Assembly: GCA_000708835.1 (NCBI GenBank)
Contig: DF237342.1
Coordinates: 22,537 to 86,536, forward strand
Reading direction: 5' to 3'
Source: Klebsormidium nitens
Taxonomy: Eukaryota > Streptophyta > Klebsormidiophyceae > Klebsormidiales > Klebsormidiaceae
DNA length: 64,000 bases
Shown here: piece by piece, positions 22,447-32,916 of the stretch
Layout: each line of letters starts with the position of its first letter
Position numbering within the stretch: the first letter of the stretch is position 1
Translations under genes and position numbers: made by a program
Notes under the pieces: generated by a model
Told to the model about the DNA's origin: nothing
What the model saw: the letters and a program-made list of their open reading frames with translations, nothing else
Database searches by the model: none

Positions 22447-23586
22447 TCAAGTTGACCCTACTTTCGATCGATTCTTCTTAAGCTGATACAGTCTGTTACC
22501 TGATAGAGTTTGGCATGACTTGCGAGAACGTTGTAAACCATCTGCCTCAGTCAAGTGTCTGCTAAACGCAGAAGTTTCTTTGACGACCTTGCAGATGCTA
22601 CAACGTTTTGCATCTCTTGCAATATACACTTGTGATGCTTTGATCTTTGTTTCGCTTGCTTTCTTGAGCTCTTTAAAGCAAAGCTTGCAAAATCCATCGA
22701 GACCGGATGCTTTGCGGCAATTGCGATAGAATGCTTCTACAGGCAGGAGAGTGCTACAGCGGTTGCACAAATGTAGGTCATCGGAAGGTTCATGTAGCCG
22801 TGATCTATGGTAGTTTGAACTGCAAGCTCTGCACCGCGTCCGTATGCCACCCTCACTTCTCTTATCAAGGCTGAATTGTCGGATCTTTTTCAAAACACCG
22901 CATTTTGTACATGTCTTGGCCCTCTTCTGAGCCTCTTCCAAGGACAGTAGCATGTGGTCAGGAAGTGCTTTCCCGCTGCGCTTTGCATGGAAAGTGGCTA
23001 GGCACGCTCTGCACCAATCACTTAGTCCATCAGGACCGCTATTCAACCTCCTAAAGTCCACTAGCGGTTTTGAGTCCTCACAATGTCTGCATCTTTTGGC
23101 CAAGACTCCAGAGAACTGCCGCTCTGATTCAGATGCCAGAAAATGCAAGTTGCCTCCTCCTGACCATCCCTCTTCTTTCTTATCATAAGGCTCTGAGGAA
23201 AGTGCCTCCTTAGAGAACGAGCTTCCATCTTTTGCTGATGTTTGGCTAATAACTTGCGACTCAGCCAGATGATCTGCATCCCCAAGCTTGGCCCTTTCGC
23301 TCTCGGATCGAACATATACGGAGCCTAGTCCTAATTTCTTGACCTCTGGACTGTTCAAGGAAGAGTGGATTGGGTGCTGGAAGATGTGCTTTGCAGCCAC
23401 AATTTTGGAGGGATCGTTGCAGCCCGAAGATTTGGAGCCCCAGTTCCAGGCAGCCACAGAATAGCGAGCTACTCTAGCGCCAAGGGCAGAAGATCTTGGC
23501 CCGCAGTCTGCAGGCAGAGAAAGAGGAGAAAATAAAGCCCTGGCGACCGTGCCAGACAGGCGAGGAAACCACGAGAGCGGCGCCAT
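22447..23586 (-). CDS. Protein with four CxxC...CxxC zinc-knuckle repeats and likely organelle transit peptide
   Basis: A single uninterrupted frame of 379 residues. The first 50 or so residues are rich in Ser, Ala and Arg with few acids, typical of a plastid or mitochondrial transit peptide. From residue 166 four similar units follow: C166/C169 with C192/C195, C226/C229 with C252/C255, C274/C277 with C300/C303, and C329/C332 with only C358 left in the second pair. Each unit has an aromatic F about 7-10 residues after the first pair and, in most, a G-x(2-4) step before the second. The pattern resembles the four-cysteine zinc ribbon of endonuclease VII-like proteins, but I see no nuclease active site and do not assign one. 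The lost cysteine suggests the last unit binds no zinc. It is transcribed away from B3 gene 1. Confidence 0.75.
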   Translation of the reverse strand: MAPLSWFPRLSGTVARALFSPLSLPADCGPRSSALGARVARYSVAAWNWGSKSSGCNDPSKIVAAKHIFQHPIHSSLNSPEVKKLGLGSVYVRSESERAKLGDADHLAESQVISQTSAKDGSSFSKEALSSEPYDKKEEGWSGGGNLHFLASESERQFSGVLAKRCRHCEDSKPLVDFRRLNSGPDGLSDWCRACLATFHAKRSGKALPDHMLLSLEEAQKRAKTCTKCGVLKKIRQFSLDKRSEGGIRTRCRACSSNYHRSRLHEPSDDLHLCNRCSTLLPVEAFYRNCRKASGLDGFCKLCFKELKKASETKIKASQVYIARDAKRCSICKVVKETSAFSRHLTEADGLQRSRKSCQTLSGNRLYQLKKNRSKVGST

Positions 23587-24618
23587 AGCAACTGAATAAT
23601 GATTCTCCTCCGAGCTTGCTGCATCCCTTCAACTTCAACTTCCAAGTTCATACCTGAGCAGCCTCAGGCTGAGCTCAGCCGTTCCTGGAAAGAGACGCAG
23701 AGGAGACCAGAGCTGCAGTCTGCAGAGCAGACTCAAGCAGACTCAGGCCCGGCCAATGAGCTCAGCGCATCCGAAAAACACGGTCCGACCTGGCAGACTC
23801 TGATTAGCTGCATACACACGCTTAGGTCAGCACCGAGAATTTCTGGCGCGAAGCATGCCCATGACATGACGTCACGGGTGTGTATGTAGCCTATGCTGCA
23901 CGTAGGCTACATAGTATGCAGCTCAGTGTCCTTCAAACAGGCAATGGAAGAAGCCCTTGATCAGCAACGTTCCTCAGCATCGCGGTCTGAGGGTGCTCTG
24001 AGTTGCTTCCCTGTTCAGGCAGATCCTCTTGTGCAAAGTGCTTGGTTGAAATGGTGGAGAGCGTCCGAATGTAACTTTGTGGCGGATTGCAGCAAGCGGA
24101 AGAAGGTAAGATGCCACAGTCGATTCAAGTCTCTCTGGCGACTATCTTGACGGAAGAAGTGAGCAACAACTGGGAGCTGGAGACAGTAGCTCTGCATAGA
24201 GGAGCTAAACAATTGGAGTGGCAGCAGGCACCTTCATTGAGTAGAAGCAATTGTGAATCTTTGTTTCAGGGGTTGCATTGGATGTTCCATCATTGTCAAC
24301 CTGGTTCCTCTGCCTGCTATTCTGATATGAGTATCAATGAGGAGCCTCATTTTGGAGATCTAGGTGTAGCTGATCTGAGCAGAATCTCCAGCAAAGAGCG
24401 GCACTCATCAATTCCAATGCCACTGCGCTTGGGTCAAGCCAATGCTCTTGACAAACCCAACAATCTTAACCAGCTTGGCACTGTCCCGTGGATATCAGTT
24501 TTATGTGCAGTGAGGCCTCTGGTACCTTGAACCTGTGCTTCGAGCTCTGATAAAGGTGAATGTTGATAGGACTTGCTTGTTGGTCATGGCTTAAGCATTC
24601 TTCCTTCCAACTCCCAGG
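23587..24618. other. Divergent promoter region, zinc-knuckle gene (-) and B3 gene 1 (+)
   Basis: The segment should hold both promoters and a 5' untranslated intron of B3 gene 1 (acceptor cccag just before its ATG). An open stretch at 23944-24105 (MEEALDQQRS...) ends at a good donor (aag|gtaaga). It could be a leader exon or upstream reading frame, but it does not join in frame with the B3 protein. A perfect hairpin lies at 23883-23913. Confidence 0.45.
23883..23913. repeat. Perfect 11-bp inverted repeat in divergent promoter
   Basis: Arms tatgtagccta (23883-23893) and taggctacata (23903-23913) flank the loop tgctgcacg. It could be a hairpin or a site for a dimeric factor. Its place between divergent genes suits a shared regulatory site, but nothing else supports that. 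Confidence 0.8.
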
Positions 24619-27600
24619 ATGGTCGCCCTCTTCCACCCCTTAATCGTCAAGCAAGAACCGTTGGACGAGGCTCCCCAGACCTCCCATGACCCCTCCTTCG
24701 CAAGACCCCCCTTCCTCGAGGTTAAGCTTGAAGTTTTCAAAGAGTCCAGCCAGTCCCGCCCGACTCCCACTTCCAGTCAATCGAGTACCCCTGCAAGCCC
24801 ACAGAGATCAGCACTCATTGACCCGTCAAAGGGGCCCGAGGGCCTCCATGAAGCTAAAGAAGGCGAGTTTCGAGGCGTACGGGAAACCAAAGATGTTGCC
24901 TCAGACAAGGCATCAGCGGTCGAAGCGGAGAACTCAGTTCGTGACTTGGATCCTTGGGGAAGGCAAATGCATAGTCAATCAGCGACCGCTGGAAGTGTTG
25001 ATGCACTTGGGGGAGAAGCAACGGACGGCGCTTTGCACGCTGCTGCGCAGGATGAGTGTTCACCGCTAGCGCCTTGTGAGTATCCCCCGCCGGCGCAAGC
25101 CGCCGCCGCAGACGAAGCGGAGCGGCTGCGAGAGGACCTTCGGAAGATGAGCGTAATGATGGCTCGGTTGCAGGACAAGGTGCTCGCCACGTGCGGTCAG
25201 ACTACGGAGGAGTTTGCTGAAGTGCAAAGGCTCCTGGACAAGAATCAGTCCCTGCTGCATCAACCGCTCGCCCTGGAGCAAGGCTTCGGTTCTAGAATCG
25301 AACCGTCAGAGGGTGCCCTTGTGGAGTGGAAATCGGGTGTTATCGACAGAGAAGGATCGGAAGGGGAAAGAGGGGGAGGATCAGGTGCTTCTGAGACCGA
25401 GCAAAATGGGACGGCAAATGAGAAAGGGGCCCCCGGGGAAGCAGACGCGCCAGACATGTTTGGGAGCAGTGTCACTGGAGTGCGAAGTACTGATTCCGAA
25501 AATCGTCAGGGGGCTTTGGGTCGAAGCAGTCCCTCAGAAGCCGGACCCCGTCGTGCAACCATGTCTGCGGATGTGGATTCGGCAGGGGGGCCATGCACCC
25601 CCGGAAAAGACGGGCCAGTCGTTGCGCCCCAGCGAGGAAATGAGAGCATCTGTGATATTGAGGAGCGAGTCTTGGCAGCTCTTGGGGACGAGCCGCGCGT
25701 GCGGTCGTCCAAAGGGTCCGTGTCCGAAGATGATTTGACAGCTGGCGGTGTCACGGGTGGCGAGAGCGGTACTCCATCTGCGAAGACCGGGGCCACTGAG
25801 GGTCTGCATTCTGCCCCCCGGTTTGGAGAGTCACCCCTGGGGGATCCCTTCAGCCCCACGACCCCTGCAAAGACGGCTACCAAGACGGGGGGTGAGATGG
25901 CAGAGTCACTGACCCCCCCGGGAGGAGAAACAAGCCCGGGCGCCTCGGAGGTGCTTTCTACGGCGGGCGCTGATGAGCACGAGCACTCTGGTGTGAACGG
26001 GCACCTCAGTGAGACCGTCCGCCTTGGTTTGGATTGCCCCCCAGCGCTGGATCCTTTCGACGGAGATGTGGGCAGCGGGTTAGAGGATAACGACGACGGG
26101 TTTGACAGTGAACCCGAGGAAACCCCGCTCATCGAGGAGGAGCGGATTGCAATCGTGCCAATGGTGATGCCACTGCTGTTTGCAGAGAGCGAGGAGGAAG
26201 AAGAAGGCGGGTTAAGAGAACCAGACGGGGTTGCGGTTGAACCTGTGGGGGGGAACCTGGCCGTTCCGGAGGAGGACGTCTGCGAGCCCGAAGTGGTTAA
26301 GAAGAAGGCTAAGAAGCCGGCGAAGGGGCCTGGAAGGAAGCATGTAGCTGGAGGATCCAAGGGTCGGAAGAGTAAGGGGGGAAAAGTGGGAAAGGGAGGA
26401 GGGGTTGCTGACAAAGGGAGCAATACGACACGCGGAGAAGGTAAGACTGGTGGGGGAATGATCACCATTGATGGTGACGATGGGGACGGCATGGAAGATC
26501 GTCCGTGCGCAAGGTCAACAGTAGAGGCGTCCTGGGTTGTCTTCCGTGCTTTGAGCGGGACGATTAGGCTCAGAGAAAGCAGCGATAAACAATGGTCAAG
26601 GAAGTCGTGGCGAGGTTGTGCGTCGTTGTGGGCCTAATGGCCGAGCCTTGCATGAACCATCTTACTACCTCAGCACAAAGCGAGCCATGCCCTCATATTT
26701 TCTCTCCAGAAGGCCTGGACATGAGGTAACGTCCGGGGGACAACCGGCCACCTATCCGCTCCATAATGCGCAGATGGTACGACGCACTGATGCGCTTCCG
26801 TTGGGCTTATGCGTTCGCGACGCCCTTCGGTCGCTGGAATATTTCGCGAATCGTCGAGTTTGATTTTGGCTCACTATTTGCAGCGACACCGGACGAACAG
26901 AGGGCCTGGAAGTCGTACGATCGCGTGTTCAAGAGGAGCTTTATGCGAGTGATGCTGCCATCGCATGTGGGCGGTGGCTACTGGCTGGTGAGCTGAGCTT
27001 CCGCTTCGTCTCGCAGTTTTGATATCCCTTTCTATCCTTCATTCTTCCCTCGTTTCTGTTGGTCGTTCGGATAACAAGCTCTAACTCCAGTGTTCGACCC
27101 AAATCAAGCAGGCCACCCGCGAGTCTGGTGCTCTTCTCCTTTTCGTTTTCCCTCTTTCCAATGCACCCGAATCGTTCCTCACGTCAGTCGCAAGAATTTG
27201 TTGCTTCTCGTGTCCCAACTATGGTCGTCTAAGCTCTCTGGCCGCACGGCAGGCTATACAAAACGATGTGATTGTACGAGTTGCACGCTCCAGAGATTCT
27301 GTTCGTTTTCAATCAAAGAGGAAACTTCTTTCTGGTTAGACTCGGGCGACACCCGAAGTTGTTTGCAAAAGTGTAATCGCAAACTGTGGTGACAAGCCCG
27401 CGAACAGAAATGTTCCTTGGCCCCGAATCTGTTGCAACGACTCCATTCTTACTCCTGCCCTAAGCACGATCCTTGCAACCGACTCACCCCCCTCTCCCCC
27501 GCAGGGCGTGCCGATACCCACCGCAAATCGCTTCATGAAGCGGGGACAGTGCGCGGTCACTTTCGAGTCGGGGGGGAGTAAGCACTCGGTCGTCTGGCTC

Positions 27601-30600
27601 TGGAGGGCACCGGACAGGCCCCCCCGGAACGGCGAAAAGAGTCAAAAAACCAAGAGCGACAGTCGAGGGTTCAGCGGAGGTTGGAAGGGGTTCGCGCGGG
27701 ACCACGGACTGGTGACAGGCGATGCGGTGGTTTTCGAAAAAGTGGGCAACCGTCGGTTCCGGCTGCATCTGTTCCGGCGGAGCGCTTTGGGCGGAAGTGT
27801 GGAGAAGGCCGCAAAGGCTGCGAATGAATTGGCGGAACGGCTTGACGGGGAGGGGGGCGGGAAAGGTTTGGAATTGTCGGGGGGGCAAAAAAAGCGGGCA
27901 GCTGGTGGGGACGAAACGGAGGTGGGGGATGGTCGGTCAGTTGCGAAGCAGGCGAAGCCGGCGAACGTGTCTGGCGACGGAACGACCGGCGGAACGACCG
28001 GAACAGGCGTCCCCGGTGGTGTGGCGAACAAGCAGAGGCGGGGTCTGGACGAAGGGATGGACGGGGTTTTGACTGAGAAGCGGAGGAAAGTAGGGGTAGA
28101 CGAGCGAGGGGGAAAGCGGGCGGAAAAGAACGGAATCTCTTTGATCGGATCAAGTGCACCCGGAGTTGAGCTGCAGACCGCTGCTGAGCGAAGAGTCCGG
28201 GCAAGCGGGTCGTCGGTCGGGACGGCGGACGCGGTGAAAGGTGCGGTGATTGATGAACTTACGGACAAGAAGAAACGGCCGAAGGTGGAGGATTCTACAA
28301 AACCGGAGAAGGGGCCGTTGGCTGAAAGGCCTTCGACAGGGGAGCGTATGGACATGGAATGGAACAAGGAGAAGAGGGGTCTGGTTGGGCAGCCCCCAGC
28401 CCAGGGGGATCCCCCGGTGGGGACGCGGCAGGCGAAGGTGACGGAAATCTTTCCGGTCGTCAAAAGGGCGAAAGTGGGCGTGTCAAAGGACTCCGCTAAA
28501 AGAGAGGAGGGCCGCTCCGGAACCAAAGTCAACGGGGCGGAGGCGCAATCCTCGCCAGCTGGCAATGCGGATGTGACAGCTGTTACGACAGCTGGAAGGA
28601 AGCCCGAGAGAACAGGTGGGTCGGGTGGGGCAAAACGGATCAAGCACACGCCAAAACGGGGCGTTTCGCAGGTTCTGGGGGGGAAGAAGCGGGCTCGAGA
28701 TGAAGGCAAGGAACCCCCCAAGAAGCTGCAGAAAGGCGCCCGGGGCGGGGTCGTTCCAGAGGAGCGGAACGGCGGAACGACGGAAGAGCCGGAAGCGGAA
28801 TACGAGGGGGGCCGGCTGGTGCACTACGTGGACGGGGGCCACCGGTACGTGGAGGCCTCCGAAGCGGACAAAGGGGCGGCGAAAGTAGCGATGGAGCGGT
28901 GCGCGAGCGCGTTCCCGACGTTCCGGGTGGCGCTGTCCAAGTCGCAGACGGACAAAGGATTCAGGCTGGTGAGTGGGCAGGATCGAGGCTTCGTTCAACG
29001 ATTTCTGCAGGTTGTTTACTGATAGACCTGGGGCTCATGTAGGAAGTTGAGCAGGCCTGGAAATCATAGAGTCGGCTGCAGATGAAAGATTTCATCTAGG
29101 AGCACATGAAGGCTGGCTTGTTCGCCAGGTTTCCATACTCGTTTAAGATTCTGGATGCTACTCAGGTTTCAGCACCCTTCTCGACTTCCTTGTGAGTTTC
29201 TTTCGGGGTGCAAACCTTTGCAAGCTCTTGAGGTTGACTCGGTGGCTTGGAACCGCTTGAGGTGCACCTCAGAGCGCTGAGAATCTTCCTTGATTCAAGG
29301 CCATCGAGCCCCCTCCAAATCTGCGGCTTTGGCTGCCGGCTGGGGCTGCCTCCGAATCCCACAATCTATCGAACTGAAGGTGCCTTTGAAGTGCGAACTA
29401 GGAGAACTACGCCTTCTTCAGAGGGCGTCATGACCCAGCTTTCCCACCAAAGACGCCTTCGACCCCTTGCTCGACCATACTTTGGGTCCACGACTCAATT
29501 GCGTCCACGACTTACGATCTCTAAACCACGAATTGAGAATGTTCACCAGAACCTGCTTAACCTGCAGGGCGGGATGACCGACTTCTTCCGCCAGAACGGC
29601 GGCGAGCCCTTCCGCATCACCGCGCTCGCCGACGCACACCGCTGCATCTGACACGACTGAAACTTTCAATCCAAAGATAGGAAATGGAAAAGCTAAGAGT
29701 TTTCCGCTCTGCAGGGAGGGATGACCGACTTCTTCCGCCAGAACGGCCTCGAGCCCTTCCGCATGACCGCGCTCGCCGACGATGGCGGCCGCCTCTGGCA
29801 CGCCAAGATCAACAGCCAGGCCGCCGCGCTCAGCGGCGGCTGGCGCGGCTTCGCGCTGGACCACCGGCTGGAGGTCGGGGACGCGCTCGTCTTCGCTCTA
29901 GTTCTTCCGTACGTGTTCGCCGTGCGCATTTTCAAGGCGTCCCGGGGCGGAAAGGAAGACGACTGCGTGGCCGCGGGGGGCGCGAGCGAGGGGCAGCCGG
30001 TGCGCGGGGAGGAGCGGATACTGTCGGGCGACCAGGTGAGGGGCAATTGGGCTTCTTGCTGACGTAGTGTGACGGAAGCTGACGTCAGGGCGCTGGTTTA
30101 CCAGGCCCGGGCGGTGTGCAGGGAGAAGCGCCGGCAGTTGGGCGACCAGGCTAGGGGATGACGTCACGGGCACTGTCCTGTTGAAGTCTGTACTGTGCTT
30201 CTGGCGCGTTGTCGGGTTTTGTTGATGTCTGCTCGAGCGCGAGCAAAGTCAAGCTTGTAAGTTTCCGGGCTGATTTTGGAGGTTGCTACGATCTGCTCAA
30301 ATTCGACGAAAGGATTTGTTTATTCTTGCCGCTGAGTTCGTCTTTCTTCTATTGGACTTCCAACGGGCTCCTCTTTCTCAATGCGAGAAAGAGGCACAAC
30401 CAGTTTGCATATTGACGCGATTTCACACTCCCCCTGCAGAAGAAGCGACTGGCAACTATCCGCGGGCTCCCCGGGGGCCTCCCGTCGCGAAACCAAAAAC
30501 CTCCCCGTTCAGCGCCCACCTTACCTTCCCCCCAAAACGGAAACAAGCGCCCGACCTCCAAGCCGGCTCAGGGGAGTTCGCTCGCGCGAGCGGACGTTGC

Positions 30601-31339
30601 TCCGAAGGACAAAGGGGGGGCTTTAGAAAAGGCCTTTAGTGGCGGGACCAAGACAACGAAAAGTGCTCTGTCTGGTGGATCGAACGGCGCTCCCCCAAGT
30701 GCTGCCCGCAAGCCAGCTGTCAACCGCACGTGGCCGGTGATCCCTCGCACGGCGACAGCTGTCAAGCGCGCGGTGGGCCTTGGGCCGTCCGGACCTCAGA
30801 CGTCCGAACACGCAGGGCCGTCCCGCAAATCGGACGAGCCCTGTAAAGTAGAGGCGTCCGGAAAAGTGGTAGTGTTTGGCAGTGCCGAAGCGTCCGGAAT
30901 GGCAGAGACGTCCGGAAAAGCGGAAGTGTCCGGCGGCTCCGGACCATCCGACAAAAGAGAGAGGTCCGAGAAAGCAGGAGTGTCCGGCATTCTGGGGCCG
31001 TCAAGAAAAGCAGAGACGTTGGAACGCACAAGAGCGTCTGGCAATTCGGTACTGTCTGGAGAAGCAGAGACGTCCGGAAAAGCAGGTGTTATCGGAAACG
31101 GAGGGGCGACGGAACCCTTCGGGTTGTCCGCAGAGCTAGGGGCGTCCGCATTCCCCAAAGCAGGGACGTCCGACAGAGGGGGTTCCGCGAAACCAGAGGC
31201 AAATGCGAGTGCGCTTGTATCGACAGTGGTACAGATAAAGCACAGCAAGGTGGCGGTGGCGTTCCGAGTTGACAGGAAGAAAAAGGGAGGGTTGAAAAGC
31301 AACGCAGAGCTCATGGCGGAGCGGTTGAATATGCTCTGA
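24619..31339 (+). CDS. B3-domain protein 1 (two B3 domains, long disordered regions)
   Basis: Five exons: 24619-26440, 26884-26987, 27505-28968, 29715-30035 and 30440-31339, all phase-consistent, giving 1536 residues. The first B3 domain (about 610-735) starts in exon 2 (RSFMRVMLPSHVGGGYWL) and continues in exon 3 (FMKRG...GFSGGWKGFARDHGLVTGDAVVFE). The second (about 1107-1215) spans exons 3-4 (SKSQTDKGFRL, then LSGGWRGFALDHRLEVGDALVF). B3 is a plant DNA-binding fold, so a nuclear regulator is likely. The N-terminus has SUMO-type motifs (VKQEP), a probable coiled coil near 165-215 and an acidic motif SGLEDNDDGFDSEPEE. Exon 5 encodes a degenerate Ser/Gly/Lys repeat. An acceptor directly before the ATG (cag|GATGG) implies a 5' untranslated intron, also seen in B3 gene 2. 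Confidence 0.88.
29043..29125 (+). repeat. Decayed, displaced copy of B3 gene 1 exon 2
   Basis: Read in one frame the sequence gives EQAWKS*SRLQMKDFI* and then more. This aligns with DEQRAWKSYDRVFKRSFM of exon 2, although exon 2 lies 2.1 kb upstream and another exon intervenes. Two stops and a small deletion show it is dead. It also resembles exon 2 of B3 gene 2 weakly. Confidence 0.55.
29555..29650 (+). repeat. Acceptor-side echo of B3 gene 1 exon 4
   Basis: After ctgcag near 29567 the string gggatgaccgacttcttccg and about 60 more bases nearly match the start of exon 4 at 29715. The copy lies 147 bp upstream and breaks off at gacgcacaccgc, then diverges to a stop. Confidence 0.9.
30840..31190 (+). 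repeat. Degenerate codon repeat in B3 gene 1 last exon
   Basis: Units around ggaaaagcagagacgtccgg recur about every 30 bases and encode imperfect decapeptides such as GKAEVSG, GMAETSG and RKAETLE. The stretch is likely unstructured and probably expands or contracts. Confidence 0.7.
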
Positions 31340-32916
31340 GGACTCGCGCTCGCCCATGAATAGTGTGGATGACAATTAGGTGAAGCTGAAGTTCGCACGC
31401 GTATGGCATCATGGCGGACCAGCAAAGCAATCAATGCGTTGTCTAATGTGTCTCTTGGACATGCAGGGTGTATGCCACGCGTGACGCTTTCAGCAGCACA
31501 TCTGACCTTTTACTCAAGGTGGCGTGTGCCAGACCCGGCACCATTTTAATTGTCTGCTCGATCTAGCAGCGCAAGCTTTGCATGATCGACGTACTCGTAC
31601 AAGCAACCCTTCAGTCTATGCAACGTCGATCGAAGTTTGAGCTTCCGACTGAGTAGGAGTCACTGGATGACTGGTCTTTATTTAATGCACTGCACCGTAC
31701 TCGGATCCGCCATTTATGCACAATGTGATTGTGATCCCATCGTGATATTTGTGATCCGATCGAGCGCGCTTACTTCTACTGCATCTTTGTTGGAATGATT
31801 CAATCGTGAAGTCTGCTCATGCCGCAGCTGCATGTTATGGTGAGTCCGATAGCCTAACGTAGCGGCCAAACAGCAGAAATCGAGCACGCATGCACCATGT
31901 CGATCCACCATATGTGCATGTGGATTAGCGTACTTGCAGTGGATACCTACTCGGTCGACTCTAGCTTTGCAATCATCAATGAATCATTCAGCTAGGGTGT
32001 ATAGAGAGCCAAGACTTGAAGAACTTCATGTCGGGGGCTTAGGAGCGTACGTAGTCGATTGTACTGTGCCAGAAGCCATTTGCGACTCCGTGGTCACGCT
32101 TCAACCCTTGGGCCTTGAAGTCAAGCCGAGATCCTTGACCATTATTTGGTAGGCTGCTCATAGTCTAAGCTGCATCAATCGGTGATAGGTGCATGTGCAT
32201 GCAATGATGTGACCAATCAGTTCCGGTGACGGCGGTGACAATCGACGATCGCGCTGAAGGTCGCCGACAATCGCATACTGGTGAAGTGTGACACGAGACA
32301 GACTGCACTAGGACCCGGTAAAGACAACTTTCACCAGGTTCTCGGACTCCGCTTGCCCCGCTCACCAGATATGTAATCACCTCCAAAGGTCAACGCTTAG
32401 CTTGGGGTTTCAAACCGCGTTTTGAGCCCGTCTGGGTTCTTCATTTGTGAGCGGGTTAATCGGTGCCACGCTGGCGTTATGGATTCCCAGTCAGCTCTTA
32501 TTACTGAAGGAAACACTGAGGACAGGGAAGTACTACCACGCTGAATTGACCACTTCGCGCACTCGCCCGATGACGCGAACCAGTATTCCAGAAATGCGAT
32601 ATGAAATGCAACGATAATTGCAGCTTTGATGGCGCTCGAGTGTTCGAAGCTTTCACCTGCAGGCTGGGTGCTTTGATGCAGAATGCGGACGTATTGCGCA
32701 TTCTTGCTGGAGGTATCTTGGGAATGATTGTGTGGCAGAATTGGCGAGTACTTCAATCTCCCGAGGGTCGCACCCTCTTTTCTGCATCCAACGACCTAAC
32801 ATGCCATCATGAGCTGTCACAAAGTCTTGAGGGATTGCAGCAGATAGAGAGTTTCTCTCCTGGAGTAGCTGGGACGATTCCTCCAATTAGATAAAACAAG
32901 CCCAACCGGAAGCATA
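31340..32916. other. Intergenic / possible 5' region of hydrolase A
   Basis: Mostly AT-rich with no convincing gene. Around 32674-32765 an open stretch encodes a hydrophobic segment (LRILAGGILGMIVWQNW) that could be a membrane-anchor exon of hydrolase A. No such segment is seen upstream of hydrolase B, so I leave it out of the model. Confidence 0.4.

Noticed and set aside
24087-24530. 147-codon open frame before B3 gene 1
   Set aside because: It starts inside a likely leader region, shows no domain, and has no counterpart upstream of B3 gene 2. It is more likely 5' leader or intron.
25506-26492. Long minus-strand frame opposite B3 gene 1 exon 1
   Set aside because: It is the antisense of GC-rich low-complexity coding sequence; the plus-strand frame has the paralogue, the motifs and the splice sites.
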